DNA of 64,000 nucleotides from Chitinophaga pinensis (GCA_945863605.1 CAMAZP010000012.1:20526-84525), one strand, 5' to 3'. Positions 47,259 to 56,901 are shown, numbered from the stretch's first letter. Notes: a model not told the origin generated them from the sequence alone. Numbers and translations are program-made.

Positions 47259-47948
47259 TTATTTCTCAGGAGTAAATTTGTAGCCAACCCCCCTAATTGA
47301 ATGAAAATGAATTGGATTTTTTGGATCAATTTCAAAGATTTTTCTAAAGTTTAATATATAGTTATCTATAGTTCTTGAAGTAGGAAACTGATCTTTTCCC
47401 CAAATTTTATCAAGTATTTCATCTCTGGAAATTACTTTATATTCTTTCTCTTTGAATAATTTCAATAGTTCCACTTCTCGTTTTGAAAAAACATGTACTT
47501 GTTTTCCTGCTATGTTTTTCACTTCAAAACTGGATAAATCAATATTATAATCTCCAATTTCGAAAAATAAAATTTCTTTGTTTCCAAATTTAGTTTGAGA
47601 AAGAATTTGAACTTTTAGTAGTAACTCTTCTAAATCAAATGGTTTTGGCAAGTAATCATTTGCACCAAGTTTTAATCCATTGACACGATCTGCAGTTGTT
47701 CCTTTTGCTGAAAGAAATAAAATCGGAACATTACTTTTTTCTCGAATAAACCGACATAAATCTAAACCACTAACAAATGGAAGCATTACATCTAAAATAA
47801 TTAAATTAAAATCAATTTTTTTTTCAAATACATTTAACGCTTCTTTGCCATCTTTAAATGTAGTTACAGTATAGTTTTCAAGTTCTAAGTTTAGTTGAAT
47901 CATATCTCTTAAACTCTTCTCATCTTCAACAACACAAATTGAAATCAT
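47259..47948 (-). CDS. OmpR-family response regulator, orphan
   Basis: A 229-residue two-component regulator. The receiver domain has the acidic pair E8-D9, phospho-acceptor D53 (LIILDVMLPF) and K102 (LPKPF). The C-terminal winged-helix domain (about 130-229) has FSKREVELLKLFKEKEY, SRDEILDKIWG, RTIDNYILNFRKIFE and the RGVGYKF wing. No histidine kinase is next to it; it may be split from its kinase or use one encoded elsewhere. It is divergent from the secreted protease gene. Confidence 0.93.
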   Translation of the reverse strand: MISICVVEDEKSLRDMIQLNLELENYTVTTFKDGKEALNVFEKKIDFNLIILDVMLPFVSGLDLCRFIREKSNVPILFLSAKGTTADRVNGLKLGANDYLPKPFDLEELLLKVQILSQTKFGNKEILFFEIGDYNIDLSSFEVKNIAGKQVHVFSKREVELLKLFKEKEYKVISRDEILDKIWGKDQFPTSRTIDNYILNFRKIFEIDPKNPIHFHSIRGVGYKFTPEK

Positions 47949-47950
47949 AC

Positions 47951-47981
47951 TTGCTTTATTTAATTATGTAAGATATATTTG
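47951..47981 (+). promoter_or_regulatory. Bacteroidota-type promoter, TTG-N20-TATATTTG
   Basis: TTG (47951-47953), 20 nt, then TATATTTG (47974-47981), ending 27 nt before the start of the secreted protease. This is the most complete promoter of this type in the window. It lies at the start of the divergent response-regulator gene, which might act on it. Confidence 0.6.
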
Positions 47982-48008
47982 TGTGAAATTACTCAAAACG
48001 TTTAAACT

Positions 48009-50444
48009 ATGAAAAAACAACTACTCTTATCTGTTTTTCTTTTTGTTGCAACAACATTAAGAATCAACGCACAACAATTTATCCCTGTGATTCAAAAATT
48101 TGAAGTAAACAAGGAAGTTCCTACAACAATTTTACCTGCTCCTGATAAGGATCAATTAAGAACAGAAGACGCTTTGAGAGATAAGCAGGGAATGCTTTAC
48201 AGAATTGGTGTTGCTTCATTTGTGAACATCACTACTGAAAATTCAGGTTGGTGGACAACAAAAGAAAATGGTGACCGTCAATGGCAATTGAAAATTAAAT
48301 CTGAAGGTGCAGAGGCCTTGAGCTTTTTGTTCGAAAAATTTATTTTGTTTGGTGGTTCAAAATTAGAAATCAAAGACATGAATGGCAATTTGGTTCACAA
48401 AACGTTAACATCTGAAGACGTTCAAGAACATTTCATGCAACACGCAGCCTTATGTTTTGGTGACGAATTAGTATTGACTTTAACCGAACCAAAAAACACA
48501 ACTCCTTCTCAAATTTACATGGATCGAGTGATGTATAACTACCGCTCAACTGGTAATCCGAATACAGCTAAAATCAATGAATCAGAAGCTTGTGAAGTTA
48601 ACGTAAATTGTACACCTGTAGGTGATTCTTGGCAAGATGAAAAAAGAGGTGTTGCAAGAATTCTTGTAGTAGAAGGTAATAGCCAAGGATGGTGTACAGG
48701 TTCATTGGTAAATAATACTGCTCAAGATTGTAAACCTTATTTCTTAACAGCTTTACATTGTGGTGTTACTGCTAGTGCAGCAAACATGAATCAATGGAAA
48801 TTTTACTTCCGTTATGAAGCTAATAACTGTACTAATCCGTCAACTGCTGGTACTTTAGATGACAATATTATTACAGGTTGTTTACGAATTGCAGATTCTG
48901 GTGATGGAGGTGGTGACTCAGGTTCTGATTTCTTGTTGCTTCAATTAGGTAATGCAAATAATACATCAACAATTGTAACACAATTAAAATCTCCAAATTT
49001 TAATGCTTATTGGAATGGTTGGAATGCAAATAATACTGCAACTTCTGGAGGTACAGGGATTCATCATCCTGCTGGAGATATTAAAAAGATATCTACCGCA
49101 TCAGGAAATACTGTAAGTGCAGGTTGGAACGGAAATGGGCTTCAATCTCATTGGAGATTAAGTTGGACAGCTAATGCAAATGGTCATGGTGTAACAGAGG
49201 GAGGTTCTTCAGGATCTCCATATTTTAATAATTCACAAGGGTATATCGTAGGAACATTAACGGGTGGTAGTTCTTTTTGTACTGCTTTATCATCGCCTGA
49301 TTTTTATGGAAAAATGTCTTATCATTGGACCTCTAATGGAACTGCAAATAATCGTCGATTAAAACCTTGGTTAGACCCAACAAATTCTGGGCTTTTGGTA
49401 TTAGCAGGTTCAAATGATCCATGTTCTAATCCAACGGCACCCGTAGCAAATTTTTCTGCTAACCAAACAAACGTAACACCAGGAACAAATGTAACATTTA
49501 CTGATCAATCAACTGGAGTCCCAACATCATGGGCATGGTCAATTATTCCAGCTACTGGTTGGGCTTATGCTAGTGGTTCAACAGCAAGTTCTCAGAGTCC
49601 AGTAGTAACATTCAATAATGTTGGACAATACACAGTTACATTAACTGCTACAAATGCTTTAGGTTCAGATGCTGAAACAAAAACAAATTACATCATTGTT
49701 GCACAAGCAACTGGCCCATGCACGCCATCGGTTTCAGAAGTATGTGATGAATACATTCAAAATGTTACTTTAAACACGATCAATAATACAACTGCTTGTA
49801 CAGCTGGAGGTTATGTAAGTTATACTTCAACATCAACACCTTTAGCAAAAGGTACTCAATATACTTTAACAGTAACTCCTGCAATTGGTGCAAATGCTGG
49901 AGCATATACTGGTGACGAAATTGCAGCTTGGATTGATTATAACAACGACTTTACCTTCTCTGCGAGTGAGAGAGTTGCTTATGTATTGGTTGCGACAGGT
50001 TGGAGTAATCAGTTTACTTTTACAGTCCCAACAACTGCAACTTTAGGTGCTGTAAGAATGAGAGTTCGTATTTCTTACTCCGTGGTAGCAAATGGTGGTG
50101 CACCAATTGATCCTTGTGCTTCAGCATCTTATGGAGAAACAGAAGATTATACAATTAATATTATTGACGGCGGTTCAGGAGTTGGAATTGAAGAAAATGT
50201 TCTAAATGCAGTTTCAATTTATCCAAATCCTACAGAAAACATATTGAATGTTGACCTAAGTAAAGTTAGTGAGGAAGTTCAAAATGTATCAATTCTAGAT
50301 GTTACTGGAAAAGTAATACAAATAATTTCAGTAAATGATTCTAAATTGGTGAATTTTGATTTAACTGCAATTGCTAGTGGATTATATTATGTGCGTATTT
50401 CTTCAGCTAACAATTCTGTTGTAAAACAAGTAGTTAAAAACTAA
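48009..50444 (+). CDS. T9SS-secreted trypsin-like serine endopeptidase
   Basis: An 811-residue secreted protease. Signal peptide 1-21 (NAQQ), a pro-region to about 190, then a chymotrypsin-fold domain like lysyl endopeptidase/Achromobacter protease I: H250 in FLTALHCG, D307 in SDFLLLQL and S401 in EGGSSGSPYF. A PKD domain (about 483-565, FTDQSTGVPTSWAWS), a GEVED domain (about 600-715, AWIDYNNDFTFSASERV, YGETEDYTINI) and a type A T9SS sorting domain (about 735-811, IYPNPTENILNVDLS, ASGLYYVRIS) follow. Exported to the surface or medium. Own promoter and terminator, so monocistronic. Confidence 0.9.
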   Translation: MKKQLLLSVFLFVATTLRINAQQFIPVIQKFEVNKEVPTTILPAPDKDQLRTEDALRDKQGMLYRIGVASFVNITTENSGWWTTKENGDRQWQLKIKSEGAEALSFLFEKFILFGGSKLEIKDMNGNLVHKTLTSEDVQEHFMQHAALCFGDELVLTLTEPKNTTPSQIYMDRVMYNYRSTGNPNTAKINESEACEVNVNCTPVGDSWQDEKRGVARILVVEGNSQGWCTGSLVNNTAQDCKPYFLTALHCGVTASAANMNQWKFYFRYEANNCTNPSTAGTLDDNIITGCLRIADSGDGGGDSGSDFLLLQLGNANNTSTIVTQLKSPNFNAYWNGWNANNTATSGGTGIHHPAGDIKKISTASGNTVSAGWNGNGLQSHWRLSWTANANGHGVTEGGSSGSPYFNNSQGYIVGTLTGGSSFCTALSSPDFYGKMSYHWTSNGTANNRRLKPWLDPTNSGLLVLAGSNDPCSNPTAPVANFSANQTNVTPGTNVTFTDQSTGVPTSWAWSIIPATGWAYASGSTASSQSPVVTFNNVGQYTVTLTATNALGSDAETKTNYIIVAQATGPCTPSVSEVCDEYIQNVTLNTINNTTACTAGGYVSYTSTSTPLAKGTQYTLTVTPAIGANAGAYTGDEIAAWIDYNNDFTFSASERVAYVLVATGWSNQFTFTVPTTATLGAVRMRVRISYSVVANGGAPIDPCASASYGETEDYTINIIDGGSGVGIEENVLNAVSIYPNPTENILNVDLSKVSEEVQNVSILDVTGKVIQIISVNDSKLVNFDLTAIASGLYYVRISSANNSVVKQVVKN

Positions 50445-50460
50445 GAATAACCAAAATATG

Positions 50461-50496
50461 AAAGTCCTATCAGCGTTAGTTGGTAGGACTTTTTTA
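50461..50496 (+). terminator. Intrinsic terminator of the protease gene
   Basis: Stem AAAGTCCTATC / GGTAGGACTTT (one G-T pair) with an 8-10 nt loop and a following T-run, 17 nt after the stop. Confidence 0.85.
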
Positions 50497-50535
50497 TTAT
50501 ATTAGCTTAAAAAAATATTTTTTTTGATTTAATTA

Positions 50536-52044
50536 CTACTTTTTTAAACAGTGAATTTTTTTTAAAAGTGAAATAAGATAATTGAAAGTCATTACTCCAA
50601 TTATTAATACCAATGGAAGGATTGGTAAAGTGTAGCGTTCTTCGATACCTCTTTGAAAATAAAGAAGATAGAAACAATAGCTTAAAACCCCCAAGATAAG
50701 TAACCTAATTCGAGCATCTTTTAAAGCAAACAACGCAATTGGTAAAAGAAGAAAAGCAAGGCTGTGAATTCCAAAACAGAGCAATCGTAATGTTTCCATC
50801 CAAATCGTTACTCGGTAAGTATGTTGAAATTGATAAAGCGATAAATTCGAGTGAAAAATCATTGTCTTTGAAACTTGAAGTGGCGTTTTAATGTGATATT
50901 GATAAAGATTCTTGGATTTAAATTTCAATGCCAATCGATCAAAATTTTTCATTGCCCTTTGTTCATCTTTTAGCAAATAAGAAGGCATTAATTGCTGCTT
51001 TTCGTAGAAAGGATTTTGGGCGATAATTGCCTTTTGATACAAACGAAAAGCCCAAATAAGTTCTTGTTTACCTATCGATTTTACAATATTCTTTGGTATT
51101 TCAGCGATGACTTTATCAATTTGTTTTTGACTAGTATCCAAAGTCATAGTTGCTTCCCAAAATGGAACAATCGTTTCGTGAAAATGAGCACCGTTTGATT
51201 CCCAACCTTTAAATAATGCCCAAAGTGAAGCATGCGGTTTTCTGAAAACACCTGCAATTTCATTTTGATAAATAGGGTGGAGGCCAAGCCATTTTCCAAG
51301 TTCTATTTTTGATTTAATTTGCCAAGTCGCAATGCCAGAAATGGATAGAAGTAGGAATAGAAAAGTATTTAAAACAGCTCTTTTTAAGCATTTTTGATTA
51401 ATCCAATTAAGGAATAATCCGATTAAAAAAAATGGTAAAAACAGAATTAGAAATGGCCGTACGATTAACAAAATAGAACAGACTCCTCCAGCAAAAAGCA
51501 AATACAATAATTGAAAACGAACTTCTTTTTCAGTGGTCACTTTGACCATTAAATAAATAGAAATGACTAATAAGGCAGGTGTTATTCCTTCCGTTAAAGT
51601 GTAGTACAAAAAGCCTATTGATAGTGGTAAAAGTCCGTAGATGATTGCTGTTATTAATGCGAGCCAATGTGATTTGGTGAAAAATAAACTCAATTCGAAT
51701 AGGCAAAAAACAGAAATGGCGAATAATAAACATTGTACTATTTTAAGTACAAATAATGCATTTGATATACCCGTGAATTTTAAGGTTAAATAGTAAAACA
51801 GACCATACCCTGGAGGACGAATGGAGGACGAAAACTTATCAAAATTGGTTTCATACTTAGTTCTCTTTTCATACAAACGTTGATAGTGGTTTAAGTAGCT
51901 TGCATCATCCTCAGTAATAACTGTTTGGTTATTTCTTAATGGAATTTTAGCTTCATTCAAGTTTTTTAAATTCAACTCATTCCAAAAGAAAGCACTTGCT
52001 AAACTCAGCAATGCAATTAGTAGCGGAAGTAGTTTATTAAGCAT
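50536..52044 (-). CDS. GT39-like (GT-C) membrane glycosyltransferase
   Basis: A 502-residue integral membrane protein with about 9-11 helices and a large first periplasmic loop carrying acidic residues (ITEDDASYLNHYQRLYEK, then SSSIRPPGYGLFYYL), the layout of ArnT/PMT-type GT-C transferases using polyprenyl-phosphate sugars. The next helices (LVLKIVQCLLFAISVF-like) and a later soluble stretch (about 255-400) fit. The acceptor is unknown: lipid A, glycans or proteins are possible. It precedes no obvious partner, and its terminator, if any, is unclear. Confidence 0.72.
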   Translation of the reverse strand: MLNKLLPLLIALLSLASAFFWNELNLKNLNEAKIPLRNNQTVITEDDASYLNHYQRLYEKRTKYETNFDKFSSSIRPPGYGLFYYLTLKFTGISNALFVLKIVQCLLFAISVFCLFELSLFFTKSHWLALITAIIYGLLPLSIGFLYYTLTEGITPALLVISIYLMVKVTTEKEVRFQLLYLLFAGGVCSILLIVRPFLILFLPFFLIGLFLNWINQKCLKRAVLNTFLFLLLSISGIATWQIKSKIELGKWLGLHPIYQNEIAGVFRKPHASLWALFKGWESNGAHFHETIVPFWEATMTLDTSQKQIDKVIAEIPKNIVKSIGKQELIWAFRLYQKAIIAQNPFYEKQQLMPSYLLKDEQRAMKNFDRLALKFKSKNLYQYHIKTPLQVSKTMIFHSNLSLYQFQHTYRVTIWMETLRLLCFGIHSLAFLLLPIALFALKDARIRLLILGVLSYCFYLLYFQRGIEERYTLPILPLVLIIGVMTFNYLISLLKKIHCLKK

Positions 52045-52122
52045 TTAAGTAAGTTGCTAGAAAGGATGTATGATTCATTAATTAAAGCAAACAATACATT
52101 TATTTTTCAATTAATTATATAC

Positions 52123-53367
52123 TTATGAATGCTTTTCCCAAATCTGAATTAATTCAACTAAGGTTTTAACTGCTTTTTGCATGTCTTGAACACTTACATA
52201 TTCGTGTTTGGAATGAATCACCATTTCACCTGTGAAGATATTGGGACAAGGTAATCCCATAAACGACAAACGCGATCCATCAGTTCCACCGCGAATAATC
52301 GTACGTTTTGGTTCAACTCCTGCTTTTATCATTGCTTGTTCCACATAATCCGTAACGAAAGGTATTTCTTGCAAGATTTCCTTCATGTTCCGGTATTGCT
52401 CAATGATTTTAAAGTCAAAACTTGTTCCTGGATATTGATTCACAACGCTTTCTGTGATGCGTTTCAATTCTGCTTCGTATTCCTCTAATTTAGAAGTTTG
52501 GTGATCGCGAATAATAAATTGTAAGGTTGCTTGTTCCAATCCTCCTTCAATGGAAGTTGGGTGCACAAATCCTTCTCTATTGCTCGTAGTTTCAGGCGAC
52601 CAACGATCTTTTGGTAAAGACGCAACTACTTCTGAAGCAAGTTTAATTGCATTTACCATTTTATTTTTAGCGTATCCTGGATGTGCACTGATTCCGTGGA
52701 AGGTAATTGTAACCGCATCAGCTGAAAACGTTTCGTCTTCGATATCGCCTAATTGTCCACCGTCTAGAGTGTAACCGTAATCAGCATTTAATTTTTTCAT
52801 ATCCAATTGTTCCACTCCACGACCAATTTCTTCATCTGGGGTAAACAATATACGTACATCACCATGTTTCACTTCGGGATGATGTACCAAATATTGAACG
52901 AAATCCATTATGATTGCGATTCCTGCCTTGTCGTCTGCACCTAATAATGTCAAACCACTCGCTGTAATCAAATCGTCGCCTATTTTTGATTTTAAATACG
53001 TGTGTTTTTCAGTTGTAATAATTTGTGTTTCATCATCTGGAAGCACAATTGGCGTTCCGTCATAATTGCGATGAACGATAGGTTTTACGTTTGTTCCACT
53101 GCAATCTGGCGCTGTGTCCATGTGCGAACAAAAACAAATTGTTGGTAGGTTTTTATTTTCTGAATTGGAAGGAACTGTTCCAAAAACATAGCCCCACTGG
53201 TCCATTTCAGCGTCGGCGATACCTAAATCTTTCAATTCTTCAACTAAGACTTTAGCTAAATCTTTTTGCTTCATCGACGAAGGAAACGATTCAGAATTTG
53301 GATCGGCAGTGGTATCAATTTGAACGTATTTTAAGAATCGTTCTTCAACGCTATAAGAATAGGACAT
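52123..53367 (-). CDS. pepT: Peptidase T (tripeptide aminopeptidase)
   Basis: A 414-residue cytosolic M20 zinc peptidase that releases the N-terminal residue of tripeptides. Metal and catalytic residues are seen in ICFCSHMDTAPDCSG, TLLGADDKAGIAIIMDF, RILFTPDEEIGRGVEQLD and GYTLDGGQLGD; the C-terminal TIIRGGTDGSRLSFMGLPCPN and SKHEYVSVQDM complete the signature. Length matches PepT. A TACATTTG box (minus strand, 53392-53385) lies 17 nt before the start. Confidence 0.96.
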   Translation of the reverse strand: MSYSYSVEERFLKYVQIDTTADPNSESFPSSMKQKDLAKVLVEELKDLGIADAEMDQWGYVFGTVPSNSENKNLPTICFCSHMDTAPDCSGTNVKPIVHRNYDGTPIVLPDDETQIITTEKHTYLKSKIGDDLITASGLTLLGADDKAGIAIIMDFVQYLVHHPEVKHGDVRILFTPDEEIGRGVEQLDMKKLNADYGYTLDGGQLGDIEDETFSADAVTITFHGISAHPGYAKNKMVNAIKLASEVVASLPKDRWSPETTSNREGFVHPTSIEGGLEQATLQFIIRDHQTSKLEEYEAELKRITESVVNQYPGTSFDFKIIEQYRNMKEILQEIPFVTDYVEQAMIKAGVEPKRTIIRGGTDGSRLSFMGLPCPNIFTGEMVIHSKHEYVSVQDMQKAVKTLVELIQIWEKHS

Positions 53368-53384
53368 ACTAAATGAGTTTTTTT

Positions 53385-53392
53385 CAAATGTA
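53385..53392 (-). promoter_or_regulatory. Candidate -7 box TACATTTG for pepT
   Basis: Exact TAnnTTTG on the minus strand, 17 nt before the pepT start. No -33 TTG within the usual 17-23 nt. Confidence 0.45.
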
Positions 53393-53716
53393 ATGAGAAT
53401 ACTTAATTAGTAAATAATCAAAAGAAAAGAAAGCGTTTTCAATTTCACTATATATCATTTTGCCACGTATGCTCAAATAATTTTACTTGTTGATATGTGT
53501 TGTGTTTTCATTTAATTACAATAGTTGAATCCAAAAAATAGTTGGTCATTTTTAGATTGTGCAATTTCGCTGAATTAGTTTTACGATTTTATAAATTTAT
53601 TGCACTTTTAATTTAGCGATTATTGATTTTAATACTGAACGAGATTAGCAAAATCTAGGTAAATGGAAATAAGACTGTTGTGTTAAATGAGAATTGTTTG
53701 TAATCGTTATTGAATA
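53393..53716. other. 324-bp non-coding gap
   Basis: AT-rich stretch between pepT and the SirB1-like gene. I see no gene, hairpin or repeat; it should include the end of the upstream transcript and the upstream promoter region of pepT. Confidence 0.5.
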
Positions 53717-54613
53717 CTACATCAAAATTCCTCTCAACTCCTGCAATTCCAACACTTTTTCGGCATTTCCGATTTGTTGAAACGAAGCGATGAGGTTTGA
53801 AAACATTCGTTTCATGATAGTGGAATTAGAGCACGGTTCGAAAAACTCGCGATTGTAGGATAGTTTATTCTCGTTCAGAAAATCTTTTATTTCGTTGGTG
53901 TCGAAAATTACACCTTTTGAAAAAGCATTTATGTAAAACAAAACACCAAATTCATTTTGCTCATTGATCATAAAACTCGAACGCTTTTCGTCCATATAAG
54001 CCAAGACAAAATGATTCGGAAGGTTTACTCCATAAACAGGCATATCTAACGATTGAGCAACAACGCTGTAAATTAGACACAAACTCAAGGGATTTCCTTT
54101 TTTGGATTCGAGAACGGTATTGATGTATGAATTCACTGGTGAATTGAATGTTTTTGTATCACCGTGAAATCCGTGAACTCCGAAGAAAACTCGATTGAAA
54201 ATTTTTACTTGCTCAAAAGCAGTTTGATTGTTATTGAGTTCTAGCCAAACGTCGCGTCGAATTGCTTGGATTGCATTTCTAACAAAATCTTCATCTAAAT
54301 CGGGGTACTGATAACGGGCAACAATTAATGCTCCTTCTAATAAATCTTTATCTGAAGAATCTGCCCAAGCTTGAACTTGACTTTTGGTTTCTTCAAATTT
54401 TATTTCGTGAATGATTTTCTCTACACGCGATTGATACAACATTCCATAATAACTGCTACCCCACGAATTTTCTAAATAAGGAATTGCTTCATTTCCATAT
54501 TGTTTGAGTTGGTCGCGCACGTGTTCGTAGATGTTGTCATCAGGGTCATCAATCAATTGAACCAATGCTTTAATAGAAGTATTTGCAATTATCACATTAC
54601 AAATGTATTTCAT
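53717..54613 (-). CDS. SirB1-like transglutaminase-fold protein
   Basis: A 298-residue cytoplasmic protein of the SirB1/Transglut_core2 family. HEAT-like helices at the N-terminus (LVQLIDDPDDNIYEHVRDQL) precede the transglutaminase-like core: INTVLESKKGNPLSLCLIYS and MPVYGVNLPNHFVLAYMD. The function of the family in bacteria is unsettled. The start is uncertain: an ATG (MKYICNV) is used here, but a perfect TACATTTG box overlaps its second codon onward, so a downstream GTG or later start is possible. Confidence 0.8.
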   Translation of the reverse strand: MKYICNVIIANTSIKALVQLIDDPDDNIYEHVRDQLKQYGNEAIPYLENSWGSSYYGMLYQSRVEKIIHEIKFEETKSQVQAWADSSDKDLLEGALIVARYQYPDLDEDFVRNAIQAIRRDVWLELNNNQTAFEQVKIFNRVFFGVHGFHGDTKTFNSPVNSYINTVLESKKGNPLSLCLIYSVVAQSLDMPVYGVNLPNHFVLAYMDEKRSSFMINEQNEFGVLFYINAFSKGVIFDTNEIKDFLNENKLSYNREFFEPCSNSTIMKRMFSNLIASFQQIGNAEKVLELQELRGILM

Positions 54614-54744
54614 AGAATTTGTGCATTCAGTTCAAAAAAAAATCTTTATCAATGACAAAATGTTAATTCAACTGTAACCTTAAAGATTTTTTGTCGTTAA
54701 AATGAGTCAGAAACTAAATTAACTTTGCTACAGGTTGGTTTATT

Positions 54745-54770
54745 AAAAGAGGCTTTCGGGCCTCTTTTTT
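54745..54770. terminator. Terminator of the phototrophy operon
   Basis: Stem AGAGGC / GCCTCT extendable by four A-T pairs, with a 6-nt loop. It lies just past the cyclase-Blh stop on the minus strand, where TTTT follows the stem; the plus strand also has a T6 run, so it may be bidirectional. Confidence 0.82.
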
Positions 54771-54773
54771 GTT

Positions 54774-56807
54774 TCAATTTTTATTTGAAATATAGAATAA
54801 ATGCATCAAAACAAAATGAGGTAAACTAATGCAAGCAATAAACACAAAGAAATTTGCCCAAAAAGCGTTTAGATTATCAGTATTGCGAACAAAAAAAGCA
54901 ATGAAAACAAATAAAAAGAGGGCACCTAAAGTAAAAACAGCTGATTTTTTATAAAGCTGTGTTGCATTCATGTTTAGTCCTTTTTGAAGATGAATCCAAG
55001 CATTGTAACTATGTTGTAAGATAAAGTAAAGTCCAAAAGCCAAAGTCAATGGCACTAATTTTCCGATTGCCAAAAGCCAAAGTAAACCTATAAATTCTTT
55101 CTTTTTTGAAATGTTACTTTGTACTAAAATGTAGCTAAAGGATGCAATAGAAATGGTTAAATACCAACTCGGAGTATTTATTTCGTAAAAAATTGAAGAT
55201 GATTCTTTATTTAAAAATGAAATGATAGTTAATGATTCTTCTAAATGTGTTGCAATGATAAAAATCAAAATATTAAATCCTAACAGAAAGGCTTTCAAAC
55301 AATCTCGTAAGGTTTTTACCGATTCATTGGTGTTTATTAATTCTGATTCTCCAAAATGAAAAGAAGAATAAATCACAAAAACGAAAAGTGAACTAATCGG
55401 TGCAACTTGCCACAGAATAAGGTATAAAGCAATAACTGTCAAGTATTTAAAAATGAAGTTTAAAATCGGGGTGTTATTATTTTTAGATAATAAATGATCC
55501 AAAGCTCCATGGGGAATTCCAATCCACAATAAGCCAATAATCAGAACAAGGTAATTGAAATACAGAGCTATCTGGTAATTTATAAAAGATAAAATGTTAT
55601 AGAAAACAACAGTGATTATAGCGATAAAATAACGTAACAAATTCTTGTTTTTTAGATGTAAGAACAATGCCTTTATAAAGGGTTTAATCGGAAGCGACAT
55701 AAAAATTTTGATTTCTTGAAGTAAAGAGGACTTTTCATCCAGAAATGAAAAAATCGTAAGAATTGGACGCCTGTTAAACAAACGAGTAAAGATTTTTTTT
55801 CCGTAAGACGGCCAAAGTAATAAAATCATCAAAAGTAATCTGTCATAGAATTTAAAGCGTTCCTTTGAATCAAGTGTTATTTTATTGAATTCTTCTAAGT
55901 CATCTGATTCAATTCGTTGATTAACTAATTGAGCAAACGCAAACATTTTTTTAAAACCATAACCAGTACTTGGTTTAATTAAATTGGCTCGAGCGCCAGT
56001 ATTTAAAATGCCTTCTTGTTGATTTATTGGATTGACGAAAGTTGTCATAGGAATGCAGCCAATTTCTTCTCCTAATTTTTTAAATTCCCCAAATTCCTTG
56101 GTGATGAATTCTTCTAAAATAGTTGCAGCATAAGAAAATACAATTTTTTCAGATCCAAATCGAGTCAATTCTACTAATGCTTCATTCGAAGAAAAAGGGA
56201 TTACATACATGAATTGTGTAAAATCATTTTGATCAACATTGAAATTCATCATGTCAAAAGTGTCCTTCTGAAAAACATCATTTACGCACCTGATGTGCCA
56301 TCCCAAAAATGATTGATGAATATAAATCTCGTCTTTTGGAATTAAATTAAGAAAAGGTCTACTATCAAAAATGTAATTAGAATTATAAACTTTAGTTCCA
56401 GAATGAAGCGTGTTTATATTGTTTTTAGAAGTTATTTCTTCTATAGAATTTCGGAGAATTTCAATTTTTGCTTCGTTTAGAATATCGAGTGTAAAGTTGT
56501 ATAGATCTATACTTCTTATGTAATGATAAGGGCAATTTTCAATATTCTCTGCTCTCGTTTTATTCACTTGAATAGCATTAAAACTTCGAGAAATGATAGT
56601 CTTAAGTTCAACTACAATTGCATCTTTTGGATTTGCCCAAAAACAATATGTTTTATCGTTTTTAGTTTTACCATCTGGTTCAAAAACTGCAATTTTTTTA
56701 TTTTTAGTGAGTCCTTTCCGAATGAGTGAAATTAAGATAAGACTATTACTTGCTCCCAAACCGATAAAAACAAAGTCATATGTGCCATTTTGTTCATCTA
56801 GATTCAT
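54774..56807 (-). CDS. Lycopene beta-cyclase fused to Blh beta-carotene 15,15'-dioxygenase
   Basis: One 677-residue frame with two enzymes. Residues 1 to about 390 are an FAD-dependent lycopene cyclase (CrtY/CrtL type): FIGLGASNSLI (14-24), SFLGWHI (166-172), MYVIPFSSNEALVELTRF (200-217) and KPSTGYGFKKM (278-288). Residues about 393-677 are a polytopic Brp/Blh dioxygenase with all histidine motifs: GIPHGALDH (430-438), SSFHFGESEL (481-490), QHSYNAWIH (598-606) and LPHFVLMH (662-669). Together they would turn lycopene into beta-carotene and cleave it to retinal for the rhodopsin encoded 94 bp upstream. There is no stop or frameshift at the joint. The activities are inferred; the fusion is directly visible. 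Confidence 0.9.
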   Translation of the reverse strand: MNLDEQNGTYDFVFIGLGASNSLILISLIRKGLTKNKKIAVFEPDGKTKNDKTYCFWANPKDAIVVELKTIISRSFNAIQVNKTRAENIENCPYHYIRSIDLYNFTLDILNEAKIEILRNSIEEITSKNNINTLHSGTKVYNSNYIFDSRPFLNLIPKDEIYIHQSFLGWHIRCVNDVFQKDTFDMMNFNVDQNDFTQFMYVIPFSSNEALVELTRFGSEKIVFSYAATILEEFITKEFGEFKKLGEEIGCIPMTTFVNPINQQEGILNTGARANLIKPSTGYGFKKMFAFAQLVNQRIESDDLEEFNKITLDSKERFKFYDRLLLMILLLWPSYGKKIFTRLFNRRPILTIFSFLDEKSSLLQEIKIFMSLPIKPFIKALFLHLKNKNLLRYFIAIITVVFYNILSFINYQIALYFNYLVLIIGLLWIGIPHGALDHLLSKNNNTPILNFIFKYLTVIALYLILWQVAPISSLFVFVIYSSFHFGESELINTNESVKTLRDCLKAFLLGFNILIFIIATHLEESLTIISFLNKESSSIFYEINTPSWYLTISIASFSYILVQSNISKKKEFIGLLWLLAIGKLVPLTLAFGLYFILQHSYNAWIHLQKGLNMNATQLYKKSAVFTLGALFLFVFIAFFVRNTDNLNAFWANFFVFIACISLPHFVLMHLFYISNKN

Positions 56808-56840
56808 ATCAATTCATTTGATTTAGGAGATTTTTACAAA

Positions 56841-56881
56841 AAAAAATAGAGGCATCATCTTTATGAAATGTGCCTCTATTT
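56841..56881 (-). terminator. Hairpin with T-run between rhodopsin and cyclase-Blh
   Basis: An 11-bp perfect stem (AAATAGAGGCA / TGCCTCTATTT, 56844-56854 with 56871-56881) with a 16-nt loop. On the minus strand it ends in a run of nine T. Placed 21 nt after the rhodopsin stop and 34 nt before the fusion start, it may be a partial terminator that lowers expression of the downstream enzyme. Confidence 0.8.
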
Positions 56882-56901
56882 CTAACCTTAAAAAATTTAG
56901 A

